From Fusibacter sp963666805 (GTDB lineage Bacteria > Bacillota > Clostridia > Peptostreptococcales > Acidaminobacteraceae): a stretch of DNA of 64,000 bases. Below the pieces are notes generated by a model. That model worked only from the letters and a program-made list of their open reading frames with translations, did not search any database and was not told where the DNA came from. The stretch spans positions 248,001-312,000 of the forward strand of contig CAXXWR010000001.1 in assembly GCA_963666805.2 (NCBI GenBank), read 5' to 3'. Made by a program: the position numbers and the translations under genes. The first letter of the stretch is position 1. Each line of letters opens with the position of its first letter. Positions 52,764 to 62,116 of the stretch are shown here, in pieces.

Positions 52764-53985
52764 GGTTAAAGACCCTATATAAGAAAGTCGTTCCAAGTAA
52801 ATAACAAAATATGGTCAAATAATAAGGTGCATTATAAGACACATTATACATAATAATGCCTCCAACAAAAATACCAAGTGCCCTAAACATATTGTTGGTA
52901 AGTGACACCAAACTACTCATTTGCGTTCTCTTATTTTCATCTACTATCTCCATTGCCATAGACCGAATCACAGGACTTGCCATATTCATAAGTGAAGACC
53001 TAAAGAAAAAGGAAATGGCTATCAGAATAATGCCTTGAGGAAAAGAAATACTAATTAAAAATGGCACTGACAATAATTGACACGCCAATACAGTTCTTAC
53101 TCTTCCAAAACGTCGACTTAGGAAGGGCATTATTAGTCCCCCTACGATGGTACCAAATTGGCTAAAGGCCATAATTGATCCCACGACACTATCAGTAATG
53201 CCTAGCATATACTTCAAGTAAATACTAAAAAACGGAACAATTAGCCCTGCTCCAAAACCCACCAAGGCAACCTGGCACAAATAGAGAACCGTTTTGCCCC
53301 TTAATAAAACTTTAAAAGCACTTAAAATATCTACTAAATACGCTTTAATTGCCAATGAGTTATCACAATGACACATTGATTGATCTTTAAATTTAAACGT
53401 CAGTAATAAAGGAATCAATAAAACGATTGTACTTGAATTGAGAACTAGTTGATATGAAAGTTTCGACGGTAACCACCCCGCCAAAGTCGTTGATAGATGT
53501 CCAAGTAAGAAACTACTAAAAATCATCGCAACATTTCTCAGTACAAAAGCAAAACTAAAAGCAGTTACCCGTAAATCTTCATCCGTATTATCAAATATAA
53601 CAGGGGATTGCAAAACCATCAAAGCTGCATTGCCTAAACCAAATAAAAAAGAAGATAACATTAAGACGCCTACTACAGCAGTATTAATCTGTAATAACCC
53701 CATGACAAACATCAGCAAAATACCTGAAACAAGAGTCTTCTTGCGACTAATTCGTCCTGAAATCATTGCAACAGGAATCGCCCCTACCGCTACACCTAAA
53801 GTTCTTAGAGAAATAATACTTCCCACAAAATCTTCATTAAAGCCTATCTCCTTAAGGTATATGCTCAACAGTACATTATAAGCTGATATTGTAATACTTG
53901 TAATAAGAATCAAAATAAAAAAATTTCTAACATTTTGATTTAGTCTTTTGAAAAAATCTCGATATGTTTCTATAAAAATAATCAT
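52747..53985 (-). CDS. MFS transporter
   Basis: 412 residues with about twelve membrane helices. The loop between helices 2 and 3 shows the MFS pattern ISGRISRKK and the equivalent second-half loop MPFLSRRFGR. Substrate unknown; the pattern resembles multidrug or sugar efflux permeases. The gene is divergent from the fRMsr gene and has two palindromes at its promoter. GGTG at six bases is a weak ribosome binding site. Confidence 0.9.
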   Translation of the reverse strand: MIIFIETYRDFFKRLNQNVRNFFILILITSITISAYNVLLSIYLKEIGFNEDFVGSIISLRTLGVAVGAIPVAMISGRISRKKTLVSGILLMFVMGLLQINTAVVGVLMLSSFLFGLGNAALMVLQSPVIFDNTDEDLRVTAFSFAFVLRNVAMIFSSFLLGHLSTTLAGWLPSKLSYQLVLNSSTIVLLIPLLLTFKFKDQSMCHCDNSLAIKAYLVDILSAFKVLLRGKTVLYLCQVALVGFGAGLIVPFFSIYLKYMLGITDSVVGSIMAFSQFGTIVGGLIMPFLSRRFGRVRTVLACQLLSVPFLISISFPQGIILIAISFFFRSSLMNMASPVIRSMAMEIVDENKRTQMSSLVSLTNNMFRALGIFVGGIIMYNVSYNAPYYLTIFCYLLGTTFLYRVFNQKKTA

Positions 53986-54000
53986 TTAATCACCAGACAC

Positions 54001-54053
54001 ATTATAACATATATTTCGAACAACGAAATATTTTTATTCGAAATTCGAAATAT
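54001..54053 (-). promoter_or_regulatory. Promoter and palindromic operators between the MFS and fRMsr genes
   Basis: TATAAT at 54001-54006 (minus strand) serves the MFS gene. ATATTTCG / CGAAATAT form a perfect palindrome at 54011-54031 with a five-base centre overlapping the -35, and a related TTCGAAATTCGAAATAT lies at 54037-54053. A repressor site is likely; the regulator is not next to it. Confidence 0.6.
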
Positions 54054-54125
54054 TTTTTAATAAACATTGAATCTCATTTCATACTATAATATACTAAATC
54101 ATATTAAGCTGAGGAGGTATCAAAA

Positions 54126-54632
54126 ATGGCATGTATATATCCTGCGCCATCACAAGATAAAGAAACCCTTTATCCTTATTTGAAAGACCAAATTCAATCT
54201 TTTATAGAAGGCGAAGACAACTGGGTTGCAAATTGTGCTAATATTGCTGGAGCAATTGGTTTTTTAGTTAATGACTTAAACTGGGCTGGTTTTTACCTTT
54301 ATAATGGTAACGAACTCGTATTAGGCCCTTTTTGGGGAAAACCTGCCGTTACCCGTATCGAAATGGGAAAAGGGGTTTGTGGCACTGCGGCAAGTAATCG
54401 CGAAGCCATTCTAGTACCTGATGTACACCAATTTCCTGGACACATTGCTTGTGATTTGTTCTCAAATAGTGAAATTGTCCTACCAATCATCAAAAACCAA
54501 GAACTTATAGGGGTTTTAGATATTGATAGTCCGGAAATTGACCGCTTTGACGAAGCAGATAAACAATATTTAAGTGAACTCATTGATTATTTTGTTGATT
54601 GTATCAACTGGCCTGATCCTAAATCACTCTAA
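54126..54632 (+). CDS. msrC: Free methionine-(R)-sulfoxide reductase (GAF domain)
   Basis: 168 residues, a single GAF domain. The two Cys that are conserved in the family are C85 (GKGVCGTAA) and C109 (GHIACDLFSNSEIV). The third Cys found in E. coli lies in a position that is Val here (AVTRI). It repairs free methionine-R-sulfoxide with thioredoxin. GAGGAGG precedes the ATG. It is convergent with the dmkB gene and ends in a shared terminator. Confidence 0.93.
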   Translation: MACIYPAPSQDKETLYPYLKDQIQSFIEGEDNWVANCANIAGAIGFLVNDLNWAGFYLYNGNELVLGPFWGKPAVTRIEMGKGVCGTAASNREAILVPDVHQFPGHIACDLFSNSEIVLPIIKNQELIGVLDIDSPEIDRFDEADKQYLSELIDYFVDCINWPDPKSL

Positions 54633-54734
54633 TCACATAATCACATCAAGCCTTAAAAATATGACAGATATAACCTATTAGAGTGATTAAACTATTCAAT
54701 TCATAAAAATGTTAAATTCAAAAATACTAAATTT

Positions 54735-54773
54735 AAAAAAGCTAACCCTACCATCAGGTAAGGTTAGCTTTTA
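54735..54773. terminator. Bidirectional terminator between fRMsr and dmkB
   Basis: AAAAGCTAACC.TACC / GGTA.GGTTAGCTTTT with an ATCA loop. Confidence 0.88.
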
Positions 54774-54775
54774 AT

Positions 54776-55735
54776 TTAATAATTTCTATTCAATAAATCA
54801 TTTGCTAAAAGGTTTAACATTTCTTGATACTTCGTCTTAGGTAATCGATTAATTCTTGAAAAAGCTTTTTGAGAATATTTTTTTGCCAAACGCCTCGATT
54901 TTTCAATCCCCTTATTGGCATTGATTTTTTCAACCAACTCTGATTCCGTATATTCATCGGGTTTAATTGATTGATTCTCAAATGCATAAATAAGCGGAAG
55001 GGTATAATAGCCTTTTTTCAAATCATTTCTAACCGTTTTTCCGACTACTGATTGCTTTTCATCAAAATCTAAAATGTCATCAATAATTTGAAATGCGATT
55101 CCAATCTCATAACCAATCTTCTTAAACATATTCGCTAAAGCCTGAGATGCACCGCTTTCGATAGCCCCAACATACATACTCATAGCAAAAAGTGCTGCAG
55201 TTTTACCTGATATAACTTTAAGGTAATTCTTAACTGTCATTTGATGATAACGATTAAAATACTGCATCAATTCACTTTCACATATTTGTTCAATCGCATG
55301 ACCAAGTAAAGCTACTTGATCATGCTTGTAATCTTCAGGTTTTAAGACCGTTAAAGACTTGGCTAATAAATGATCTCCTGCATATACCGCTAAATCTTTC
55401 CCATACTTACTTTGAACACTTTGATTATTACGCCTCATTTCTGAATCATCAATAATATCGTCATGAATTAAAGTGGCCATGTGCATCATCTCTATCGAGC
55501 TTGCAAGAGCCGTCATTCTTCTTGAGTCATAGGCTTCACCAAAGTGAGCAGAAATAATCAATAAAATTGGTCGAAGCATTTTTCCATTAAGATTTAATGT
55601 ATCTTCTATGATATATTGAACTTCTTGATATTTTGATTGCGTATGGGTCAAAATAATTGACTTAACCGCTTCAATTTCAAATTTGATTTCTTCAAAATCT
55701 TTCAGTTCTGATACTGTCATGCTACTCTCCATCAT
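54776..55735 (-). CDS. dmkB: Polyprenyl diphosphate synthase (heptaprenyl type)
   Basis: 319 residues, isoprenoid synthase fold. First Asp-rich motif DDIIDDSEMRR and second DDILDF are present, with GKMLRPILL and GKTAALF. It extends a prenyl chain used for the side chain of (demethyl)menaquinone. It is last in the ndh2-eetA-eetB-dmkB unit, eight bases after eetB, which suits the DmkB role in the flavin-based electron transfer locus. A start at 55732 is also possible. Confidence 0.88.
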   Translation of the reverse strand: MMESSMTVSELKDFEEIKFEIEAVKSIILTHTQSKYQEVQYIIEDTLNLNGKMLRPILLIISAHFGEAYDSRRMTALASSIEMMHMATLIHDDIIDDSEMRRNNQSVQSKYGKDLAVYAGDHLLAKSLTVLKPEDYKHDQVALLGHAIEQICESELMQYFNRYHQMTVKNYLKVISGKTAALFAMSMYVGAIESGASQALANMFKKIGYEIGIAFQIIDDILDFDEKQSVVGKTVRNDLKKGYYTLPLIYAFENQSIKPDEYTESELVEKINANKGIEKSRRLAKKYSQKAFSRINRLPKTKYQEMLNLLANDLLNRNY

Positions 55736-55743
55736 TAATTGAT

Positions 55744-56277
55744 CTATTTCATTTTTATATTTACAAAATCCGTTTTATTGAGATAGTTAATTAAGAATCT
55801 GGCAACTATACCTACAAAAATCCCCGTAGGAATAGCAATAATCATCAATATAGGCAAATAGCCTAAGAGCAATCCATTTTCTATAATCAATGCTGCAACT
55901 AGGAGCTGTCCAAGGTTATGAAATACAGCCCCTACCACACTAACACCCATCAAACTGACTTTATCTCTTAAATATTTTATCATCAAAGCCATTACAATAA
56001 GACTCAAGACACCACCAGATAAACTGTAAAGGAAGCTAGACATTGAACCAAAAGTAACCGCTGTTAATATGACTCTTAATATAACAACTGCCGACGACTG
56101 TTTAAAAGATAAAAAATAAATGGCTGTCAATGTGACGATATTCGCAAGACCTAACTTAGCGCCTGGAACCATAAAAGGTACTGGTAATAGCCGTTCAATA
56201 AAGCTTAAAATCATTCCTTGAGCAACTAAAACTGCGATTAAAACTAACATTCTCGTTTTATTTAATGAACTTGACAT
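55744..56277 (-). CDS. eetB: Gx transporter family membrane protein (EetB-like)
   Basis: 177 residues with about five membrane helices: VLIAVLVAQGMILSFIE, PGAKLGLANIVTL, MSSFLYSLSGGVLSLIVMALMI, GAVFHNLGQLLVAALI. This is the Gx/HepS-I family, often labelled heptaprenyl diphosphate synthase component I but related to ECF-type vitamin transporter S components. In Listeria the matching gene eetB belongs to the extracellular electron transfer locus. Two bases separate it from eetA. Confidence 0.85.
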   Translation of the reverse strand: MSSSLNKTRMLVLIAVLVAQGMILSFIERLLPVPFMVPGAKLGLANIVTLTAIYFLSFKQSSAVVILRVILTAVTFGSMSSFLYSLSGGVLSLIVMALMIKYLRDKVSLMGVSVVGAVFHNLGQLLVAALIIENGLLLGYLPILMIIAIPTGIFVGIVARFLINYLNKTDFVNIKMK

Positions 56278-56279
56278 AA

Positions 56280-56663
56280 TTACTCCGAAAATCCATCTAT
56301 TTCTGCTGAAGAAGTCTTTGAAACAATTTCAACAGTAAACTTATGAGGCAAACAAACTATAATTTCACCCACTTGTGAGATCGTGTGTGTTTTAACACAA
56401 ATCTGATCATGACAATTGGCTTCACTCATAGAAACGCCTCCCTCTTTTATTACAACAACATTTTTTTCACCGTCATTTTCATAAGTGAACACTTCATCTG
56501 TATAAGGTGTAAAATCGTAAGTTTTAATAATTTCACCATTATGTCTAATGAGAACTTGTTCATCTGCATCAGGCATCTTTTCACGACTCAAATTAATGAA
56601 CAAAAAAGCAGCTAATGCAATAATAACAATACCGATAAAAATAATTAAATCATTCTTTTTCAT
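56280..56663 (-). CDS. eetA: NusG domain II-containing protein (EetA-like)
   Basis: About 127 residues: one N-terminal membrane helix (about 7-27) and an extracytoplasmic NusG-II domain with SEANCHDQICVKT and CLPHKF. Found next to Gx transporter genes in many Bacillota and matching eetA of Listeria. AAAGG precedes the ATG at 56663 at seven bases; an upstream ATG overlaps that site. Confidence 0.85.
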   Translation of the reverse strand: MKKNDLIIFIGIVIIALAAFLFINLSREKMPDADEQVLIRHNGEIIKTYDFTPYTDEVFTYENDGEKNVVVIKEGGVSMSEANCHDQICVKTHTISQVGEIIVCLPHKFTVEIVSKTSSAEIDGFSE

Positions 56664-56685
56664 TGATAAACCTTTCATTTAAAAA

Positions 56686-56716
56686 TCGTATCTGCAATGC
56701 AGATACGATTTAAAGT
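56686..56716 (-). terminator. Hairpin between ndh2 and eetA
   Basis: AAATCGTATCTGC / GCAGATACGATTT perfect stem with an AAT loop and T run. It would reduce read-through from ndh2 into eetA, unless used as a processing site. Confidence 0.75.
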
Positions 56717-56717
56717 T

Positions 56718-58496
56718 CTAATGGAAATACAAATATGATTTCTGAGCAATTGCTGTATTCTTCCACCAACGTTTTACATAAGGAAGAATATAATAATCTA
56801 AACCAAATGTGCTTCCTGCTCCACCAATCATAGCAATACCTGCAAAGAAGAACCAAAGAATAGACGCATCAGACATACCTGTAAGGGTAATTGCCACTGT
56901 CATACCTGTTGTTGCAATAGAAGAAATGAAAGTAAATAAACCAACAATTAACATTACACCAAATGCAATTTCTGCAAAAACCATAACAGTTTGGAATAGA
57001 ATTGCATGTGGAGCAACAATATTATCAATAATCCATTGCATGAACCCTGGTACTTCTTTAAGAAGCGGCTCTGCATATGTTGTTGCTGCATCTGACGTTT
57101 CACTTGCTTGAGAAACTGCATCTGATGCAATCATCTTCGCAGTTGTTAACCAACCATCATCAATTTTATGAAGCCCTTCAATAAGCCACATCACTCCTAG
57201 ATAAACACGTAAAGGAACTAACCAGAAGTTTGGAGACGCTTTTGAGAAATGACCACCCACAAATGATCTTCTATTTTTAACATGGAAGAATTCATGTCTC
57301 AAATATTCCCAAAGTTGTGCTAAACCACTTACTGTGAAGAGATATAAGAAATTCACCATGTGCTTAATTAACATAGAGAAGAAACCTGACATTTTAAAGC
57401 CATTGTTATCTGATACACAATAATGCGAACCAATAGATACCATAAATCCATGGTAATTTTGTTTATGTGTATGCATCTCTGTACCATTAATTAACGCAGC
57501 AATATTTTCTGCCGCTGTATGACCTGATTGTTCCGCAGCTTCAACGATTTGAGGCATTGAACCATCAGCATCTTCAAAATGCGTATTATCACCAGCGATA
57601 AACACATTTTGATGCTCTGGTGATTGCATAAATTCATTTACAATCGCTCTACCACCTCTACCAGCTTTTAAGCCCAAAGAAGTTATAAAGTTACTTGCTT
57701 TAATACCTGCACCCCATATAAGTGTTTTGGTTTTAATAAAACGACCATCTTTAAGTTCAAAACCTTCTTCAGTCGCTTTAACAAGAGCTGCATTTTTTAG
57801 TAATTGGATTCCTAACTTCTTGTAACGTTTTTCCACTTTAGCAACTTGCTTATCATCTTTTAAAGTATTAAGAATTCTAGGTGTTGCTTCAATGTTATAA
57901 AGCGTTACTTCTTTTTCATTTACATGATATTTTTCACATAAGTGCTTTTTCGCTTCACCCAATTCGCCAATCATTTCAACGCCAGTGAACCCACCACCAA
58001 CGACTGCAAATGTTAGCATTTGTTTTCTGATTGCTTCATCTTCCTCAAAAGAAGCTAAAGCAAACATTTTTTCAACATGATGACGAATCACCATCGCATC
58101 ATCATATGACCATAATGTAAAGGCATTTTCTTCAATCCCATCAATACCAAAATCATTTGAATCAGAACCCGTTGCTAAAATAAGGTAATCATAGTCAAAA
58201 TTATGACGTTCAGCCGTAATCTTGTTATGAGCAAAATCAATATTAGTCACTTTATCAGTCACAACATTAACTTTACGTCCCTTAAATATCGTTCTCAAAT
58301 CAATTTGGATTGCATCTGGTTCAGTACGATGTCCAGCCACTTCGTGAAGTTCTGTCATCAAGGTATGGTAGGCGTTTTTATCGATTAATGTAATTTCAAC
58401 ATCATCGTTTTTTTTGAATAACTTGTGCAAAGTTTTTCCTGCCTTTACACCCGCATATCCGCCACCAAGAATTACAATTTTCTTAGAATTAGCCAC
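56718..58496 (-). CDS. ndh2: Type II NADH dehydrogenase with C-terminal DoxX-like membrane domain
   Basis: About 592 residues. The N-terminal two thirds is a flavoprotein: FAD-binding ILGGGYAGVKAG, a second Rossmann motif VVGGGFTGVEMIGE and the C-terminal FAD site VFIAGDNTHFED. From about residue 425 a membrane domain begins, with LVPLRVYLGVMWLIEGLHKI and FAEIAFGVMLIVGLF, resembling DoxX/DoxD. NADH oxidation to quinone without proton pumping is expected. Listeria Ndh2 also has an extra membrane domain and feeds electrons to the flavin-based transfer chain. GTG at 58496 has GAGGG at five bases; an ATG at 58508 lacks a clear binding site. Confidence 0.9.
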   Translation of the reverse strand: MANSKKIVILGGGYAGVKAGKTLHKLFKKNDDVEITLIDKNAYHTLMTELHEVAGHRTEPDAIQIDLRTIFKGRKVNVVTDKVTNIDFAHNKITAERHNFDYDYLILATGSDSNDFGIDGIEENAFTLWSYDDAMVIRHHVEKMFALASFEEDEAIRKQMLTFAVVGGGFTGVEMIGELGEAKKHLCEKYHVNEKEVTLYNIEATPRILNTLKDDKQVAKVEKRYKKLGIQLLKNAALVKATEEGFELKDGRFIKTKTLIWGAGIKASNFITSLGLKAGRGGRAIVNEFMQSPEHQNVFIAGDNTHFEDADGSMPQIVEAAEQSGHTAAENIAALINGTEMHTHKQNYHGFMVSIGSHYCVSDNNGFKMSGFFSMLIKHMVNFLYLFTVSGLAQLWEYLRHEFFHVKNRRSFVGGHFSKASPNFWLVPLRVYLGVMWLIEGLHKIDDGWLTTAKMIASDAVSQASETSDAATTYAEPLLKEVPGFMQWIIDNIVAPHAILFQTVMVFAEIAFGVMLIVGLFTFISSIATTGMTVAITLTGMSDASILWFFFAGIAMIGGAGSTFGLDYYILPYVKRWWKNTAIAQKSYLYFH

Positions 58497-58508
58497 AATA
58501 TCCCTCAT

Positions 58509-58815
58509 TTCTTTTATTTCTTGATTTTCCTCGTTTATATTATAACAAAAAAACCCATGCGATTAAATTTTATTACAATTTATTTTTAAAATGATATCCA
58601 CAAAATCACGAAATAAACAGTTTCCATCACATAAACCGTATCTTCGCCCTTATTGTTAAATAAATCACTATAAATAGCATAAAAAGACCTATTGTTTTTA
58701 TCAAAATAAAAATCATGTACTTAGGAAGAACCCCTTGCTCGTTCTATTAAAGTACAGGTAATAATAATAAAAGGAGTTGTATATTACTACACAACTCCTC
58801 CATCATCGTTAAAAA
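58509..58815. other. 307-base intergenic region upstream of ndh2
   Basis: No coding frame seen. A TATAAT at 58539-58544 (minus strand) with a poor -35 is the likely ndh2 promoter. A two-tier hairpin lies at 58713-58757 (GTACTT..AGAAC / GTTCT..AAGTAC) and the proS terminator at 58772-58797. Confidence 0.5.
58772..58797 (-). terminator. Terminator of proS
   Basis: GGAGTTGT / ACAACTCC stem, ten-base loop, then TTTTATTATT on the minus strand. Confidence 0.75.
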
Positions 58816-60531
58816 CTATGCATTGAGTTTTTCTGTAATAAGTTCATTTAATTTATCTACTGCTATTTCAATTTTCTCATCAGAAGCACGTTCTGTCACT
58901 TCAACAATGTTTTCACCCGCTTTTTTACCTACAACAATTCTTAAAGGAATTCCTATCAAATCTGCGTCAGTAAATTTCACACCTGGGCTTACTTTTCTAT
59001 CGTCGAGAACAACTTCTACACCTTGTTCTTTTAATGATTCATAAATTGTCATTCCTAAATTAAGTTGATCTTCCTTCTTAGGATTAACCACTGTCACCAA
59101 AACATGGTAAGGTGCAACTGCAACTGGCCAAATAATGCCTTTATCGTCATGGAATTGTTCAACAAGTGCAGCAACACATCTCGAAATACCAATTCCATAA
59201 GATCCCATAACAAAATGTTTTGATTTTCCATCTTTATCTAAGAATGTCGCATTCATCGCTTTAGAATATTTGTCTCCCAATTGGAAAATGTTTCCTACTT
59301 CTGTACCGTGATCAATTTTTAGGGGTTGACCACAATGTGGACACAAGTCTCCTGCTTCTACAGATAATAAATCTTCAGCGACTTCAAATTGAGAAGGTTC
59401 TAACACAACGTTTTTTAAGTGGTAATTTTTTTCATTAGCACCACAAATACCATTGACAATACTAAAAACTCTTTCATCCGCAACGATTCTAACACTTTCT
59501 TTCAAACCAAATGGACCAACAAATCCAATAATAGAACCTGTAAGAGGATAAACCTCCTCTTCTTGAAGCATAACCAAATCATCTTCATTAACCTCTAAAA
59601 ACTTAGAAAGCTTCACTATATTGAGCTCACGATTGCCTGGAATCATGACTGCAATAACGTCTTGAGTCGATTCAACTTTTAATAACAATGTTTTGATAAA
59701 CGCTTTAGGACTCACATTAAAGAAAGTTTCTAAATCACTAATGGTCTTAACATTAGGTGTATGGACCTTTTCATTAGGTTCACCTTCACATGCAAGTTCA
59801 ATCTTTGCATCAAATCGGGCACCAGCCACTTCATCAGTTGCAGCAAAATCACATGCATCACAATAAGCAATATTACTTTCCCCTTCAGGTGTTATAGCAA
59901 TAAACTCATGTGATACTAACCCACCCATATTACCAGAATCACCTTGAACGACTTTATACTTAAAACCTATACGATCAAATGCTTTTTCATAGGCTTGCCA
60001 CATATTATTGTAAGACGCCCTCAATCCTTCTTCATCAACATCAAAGGTATAAGCATCTTTCATAATAAACTCTCTTGAACGAATTAATCCGAATCGTGGA
60101 CGTCTTTCGTCACGGTATTTGGTTTGTACTTGATATAAGCAAAGTGGTAATTGCTTGTAACTATTAAGTTCATTATTTACTAAGAATGTAAAGTACTCTT
60201 CATGAGTAGGTCCTAAACAAAAATCTCTTTGGTTTCGGTCTTGAAGGGTAAACATTTCAGGACCAAAATTTGCCCATCTACCACTTTCTTCCCATATTTC
60301 ACGTGGTTGAATAGCCGACATTAATACTTCTTGTGCATCAGCACGATCCATTTCTTCTCTTACAATTGCTTCAACTTTCTTCATTACCCTAAAACCTAAA
60401 GGTAAAAAAGAATACACGCCTGAAACCAGTTTACGGATCATTCCAGCTCTTAATAAATACTGAGCACTTACAATATCAGCATCATTTGGAACTTCACGTA
60501 AAGTAGGCATATATAAATTTGACATTTTCAT
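58816..60531 (-). CDS. proS: Prolyl-tRNA synthetase, bacterial type
   Basis: 571 residues, class II synthetase with an inserted editing domain (about 225-385). Motif 2 region YRDERRPRFGLIRSREFIMKD, motif 3 MGSYGIGISRCVAAL and a C-terminal anticodon-binding domain are visible. Cys pairs CDACDF and CPHCGQP flank the insertion. No T-box is seen in its short leader; a TG-n-TATACT lies about 80 bases upstream. Monocistronic. Confidence 0.97.
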   Translation of the reverse strand: MKMSNLYMPTLREVPNDADIVSAQYLLRAGMIRKLVSGVYSFLPLGFRVMKKVEAIVREEMDRADAQEVLMSAIQPREIWEESGRWANFGPEMFTLQDRNQRDFCLGPTHEEYFTFLVNNELNSYKQLPLCLYQVQTKYRDERRPRFGLIRSREFIMKDAYTFDVDEEGLRASYNNMWQAYEKAFDRIGFKYKVVQGDSGNMGGLVSHEFIAITPEGESNIAYCDACDFAATDEVAGARFDAKIELACEGEPNEKVHTPNVKTISDLETFFNVSPKAFIKTLLLKVESTQDVIAVMIPGNRELNIVKLSKFLEVNEDDLVMLQEEEVYPLTGSIIGFVGPFGLKESVRIVADERVFSIVNGICGANEKNYHLKNVVLEPSQFEVAEDLLSVEAGDLCPHCGQPLKIDHGTEVGNIFQLGDKYSKAMNATFLDKDGKSKHFVMGSYGIGISRCVAALVEQFHDDKGIIWPVAVAPYHVLVTVVNPKKEDQLNLGMTIYESLKEQGVEVVLDDRKVSPGVKFTDADLIGIPLRIVVGKKAGENIVEVTERASDEKIEIAVDKLNELITEKLNA

Positions 60532-60679
60532 AGCCTTACTCCTTTATATATATCATTAACTACGACCTTGTAGTTTATAATTTTTCTCATAAAATTGACA
60601 ATTAACAGTATACCATAAAGCAACACGTTTGATAAGGTAACTCTTTAAAAACTATCAATAAAGTGAAAAAAATTAGAGA

Positions 60680-62074
60680 TTATTTGACGAGATGTTTTAA
60701 AAGACTATCTAAAAAATCAAAATGGCTAAAGAAATGAATATGAGGATACCCTGCTAAGCAAGTCTTATAAACTAATCCCCCTGTCCAATTTCTACCATTT
60801 TTAGCCACTTTATAAGCTTTATCATAATTGCAATTTTCAATACTTATGGACTTATGAAACTCATGAGCTTTCATCTTAATAATTGACTCTTGGTAGGGTG
60901 GTAAAGACACCTTTAGATCAACATAGCCAAACCGTTGTAGCCGTTTAGTCATACGCGTATCGACATCAAAAAAATCAACCATAGGATAACATTTTCCATC
61001 CAAAGTTTCAATCTGCCTTGTCAGGTACATGAGACCACCGCACTCTGCGTAAGCAGGTAATCCACCTTCTAAAGCTTCTTGGATCTCATTCAGCAAGTCT
61101 TTATTATTAGAAAGTGCCTCAGCAAAAACCTCTGGGTATCCGCCACCTAAATAAAGGCCATCAATATTTGCCGGTAATGACTTATCACGCATTGGCGAAA
61201 ACCGAATTAAATCTATGCCACAGGCTTCCAACAACTCCAAATTATCTTCATAATAGAATGAAAACGCTTCATCATAGGCTAGTGCTAATCTTAAACGTCC
61301 CTTTTCTTTAATAATGGATTGCCACTTGCCGGTAAAATTCAAATATGCCGCATAAGCCTTGTCCATTTCACCTGTTCTCGTCTTCTCAAATTCAAAATCT
61401 TCAATTAATAGCGACACATCCACTGTTTCTTCAATCTGATCGGCTAATCGCTCTATCTTATATGACAATTGATCAACTTCAACTGCTTGAACAAGTCCCA
61501 AGTGGCGACTTTTCAAAGCCAAATCTGGCATAGGAGGCAAGTAGCCATATGCTTTCACACTGGTATGCGTTTCAACTGCTGTTTTCAATAAAGTATAGTG
61601 ATGTTCCGATTTCACATTATTAAAAATAACGCCCTTAAGATGCTTATGACCCATAAAATGAGCAAATCCACTGACAATTGCAGCCGCACTTAAAGCCATA
61701 CTACTAGCATCAAAAACAACTAGAGCATCTACATTCAAAAGATTGGCAATATGAGCTGTACTGCCTGCTATAGACTTAACATCCGCACCGTCATAATAAC
61801 CCATTACGCCTTCTATTACCGCTATATCAGCTGTCTCTATATGCTTATAAAACAAAGTTTGTAGCCATACATCATCTACTAGGGACGCCGATAAATTATA
61901 ACTTTTCTGATGAGAAATATAGGTGTGAAACATAGGATCAATATAATCGGGGCCTACTTTAAATGGTTGCACTTTATAGCCCCTATTTGTAAGTGCCTTT
62001 AGAAGCCCCATTGTTAAAGTCGTTTTCCCCGAACCACTAGATGCTCCACCAACTATAAATCCTTTTCCTCGCAT
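60680..62074 (-). CDS. cbiA: Cobyrinate a,c-diamide synthase
   Basis: 464 residues. An N-terminal P-loop ATPase of the dethiobiotin synthetase fold (GGASSGSGKTTLTMGLL, KVGPDYIDP, VIEGVMGYYDG) is joined to a C-terminal class I glutamine amidotransferase with nucleophile Cys in AYAECGGLMYL. It amidates the a and c side chains of cobyrinate in cobalamin synthesis. Follows cobS by 42 bases; the last visible gene of the cobalamin operon. Confidence 0.95.
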   Translation of the reverse strand: MRGKGFIVGGASSGSGKTTLTMGLLKALTNRGYKVQPFKVGPDYIDPMFHTYISHQKSYNLSASLVDDVWLQTLFYKHIETADIAVIEGVMGYYDGADVKSIAGSTAHIANLLNVDALVVFDASSMALSAAAIVSGFAHFMGHKHLKGVIFNNVKSEHHYTLLKTAVETHTSVKAYGYLPPMPDLALKSRHLGLVQAVEVDQLSYKIERLADQIEETVDVSLLIEDFEFEKTRTGEMDKAYAAYLNFTGKWQSIIKEKGRLRLALAYDEAFSFYYEDNLELLEACGIDLIRFSPMRDKSLPANIDGLYLGGGYPEVFAEALSNNKDLLNEIQEALEGGLPAYAECGGLMYLTRQIETLDGKCYPMVDFFDVDTRMTKRLQRFGYVDLKVSLPPYQESIIKMKAHEFHKSISIENCNYDKAYKVAKNGRNWTGGLVYKTCLAGYPHIHFFSHFDFLDSLLKHLVK

Positions 62075-62116
62075 ACTCTCTCCTTCACCTTTCTTATTGC
62101 TTCATACCGTTTTATA

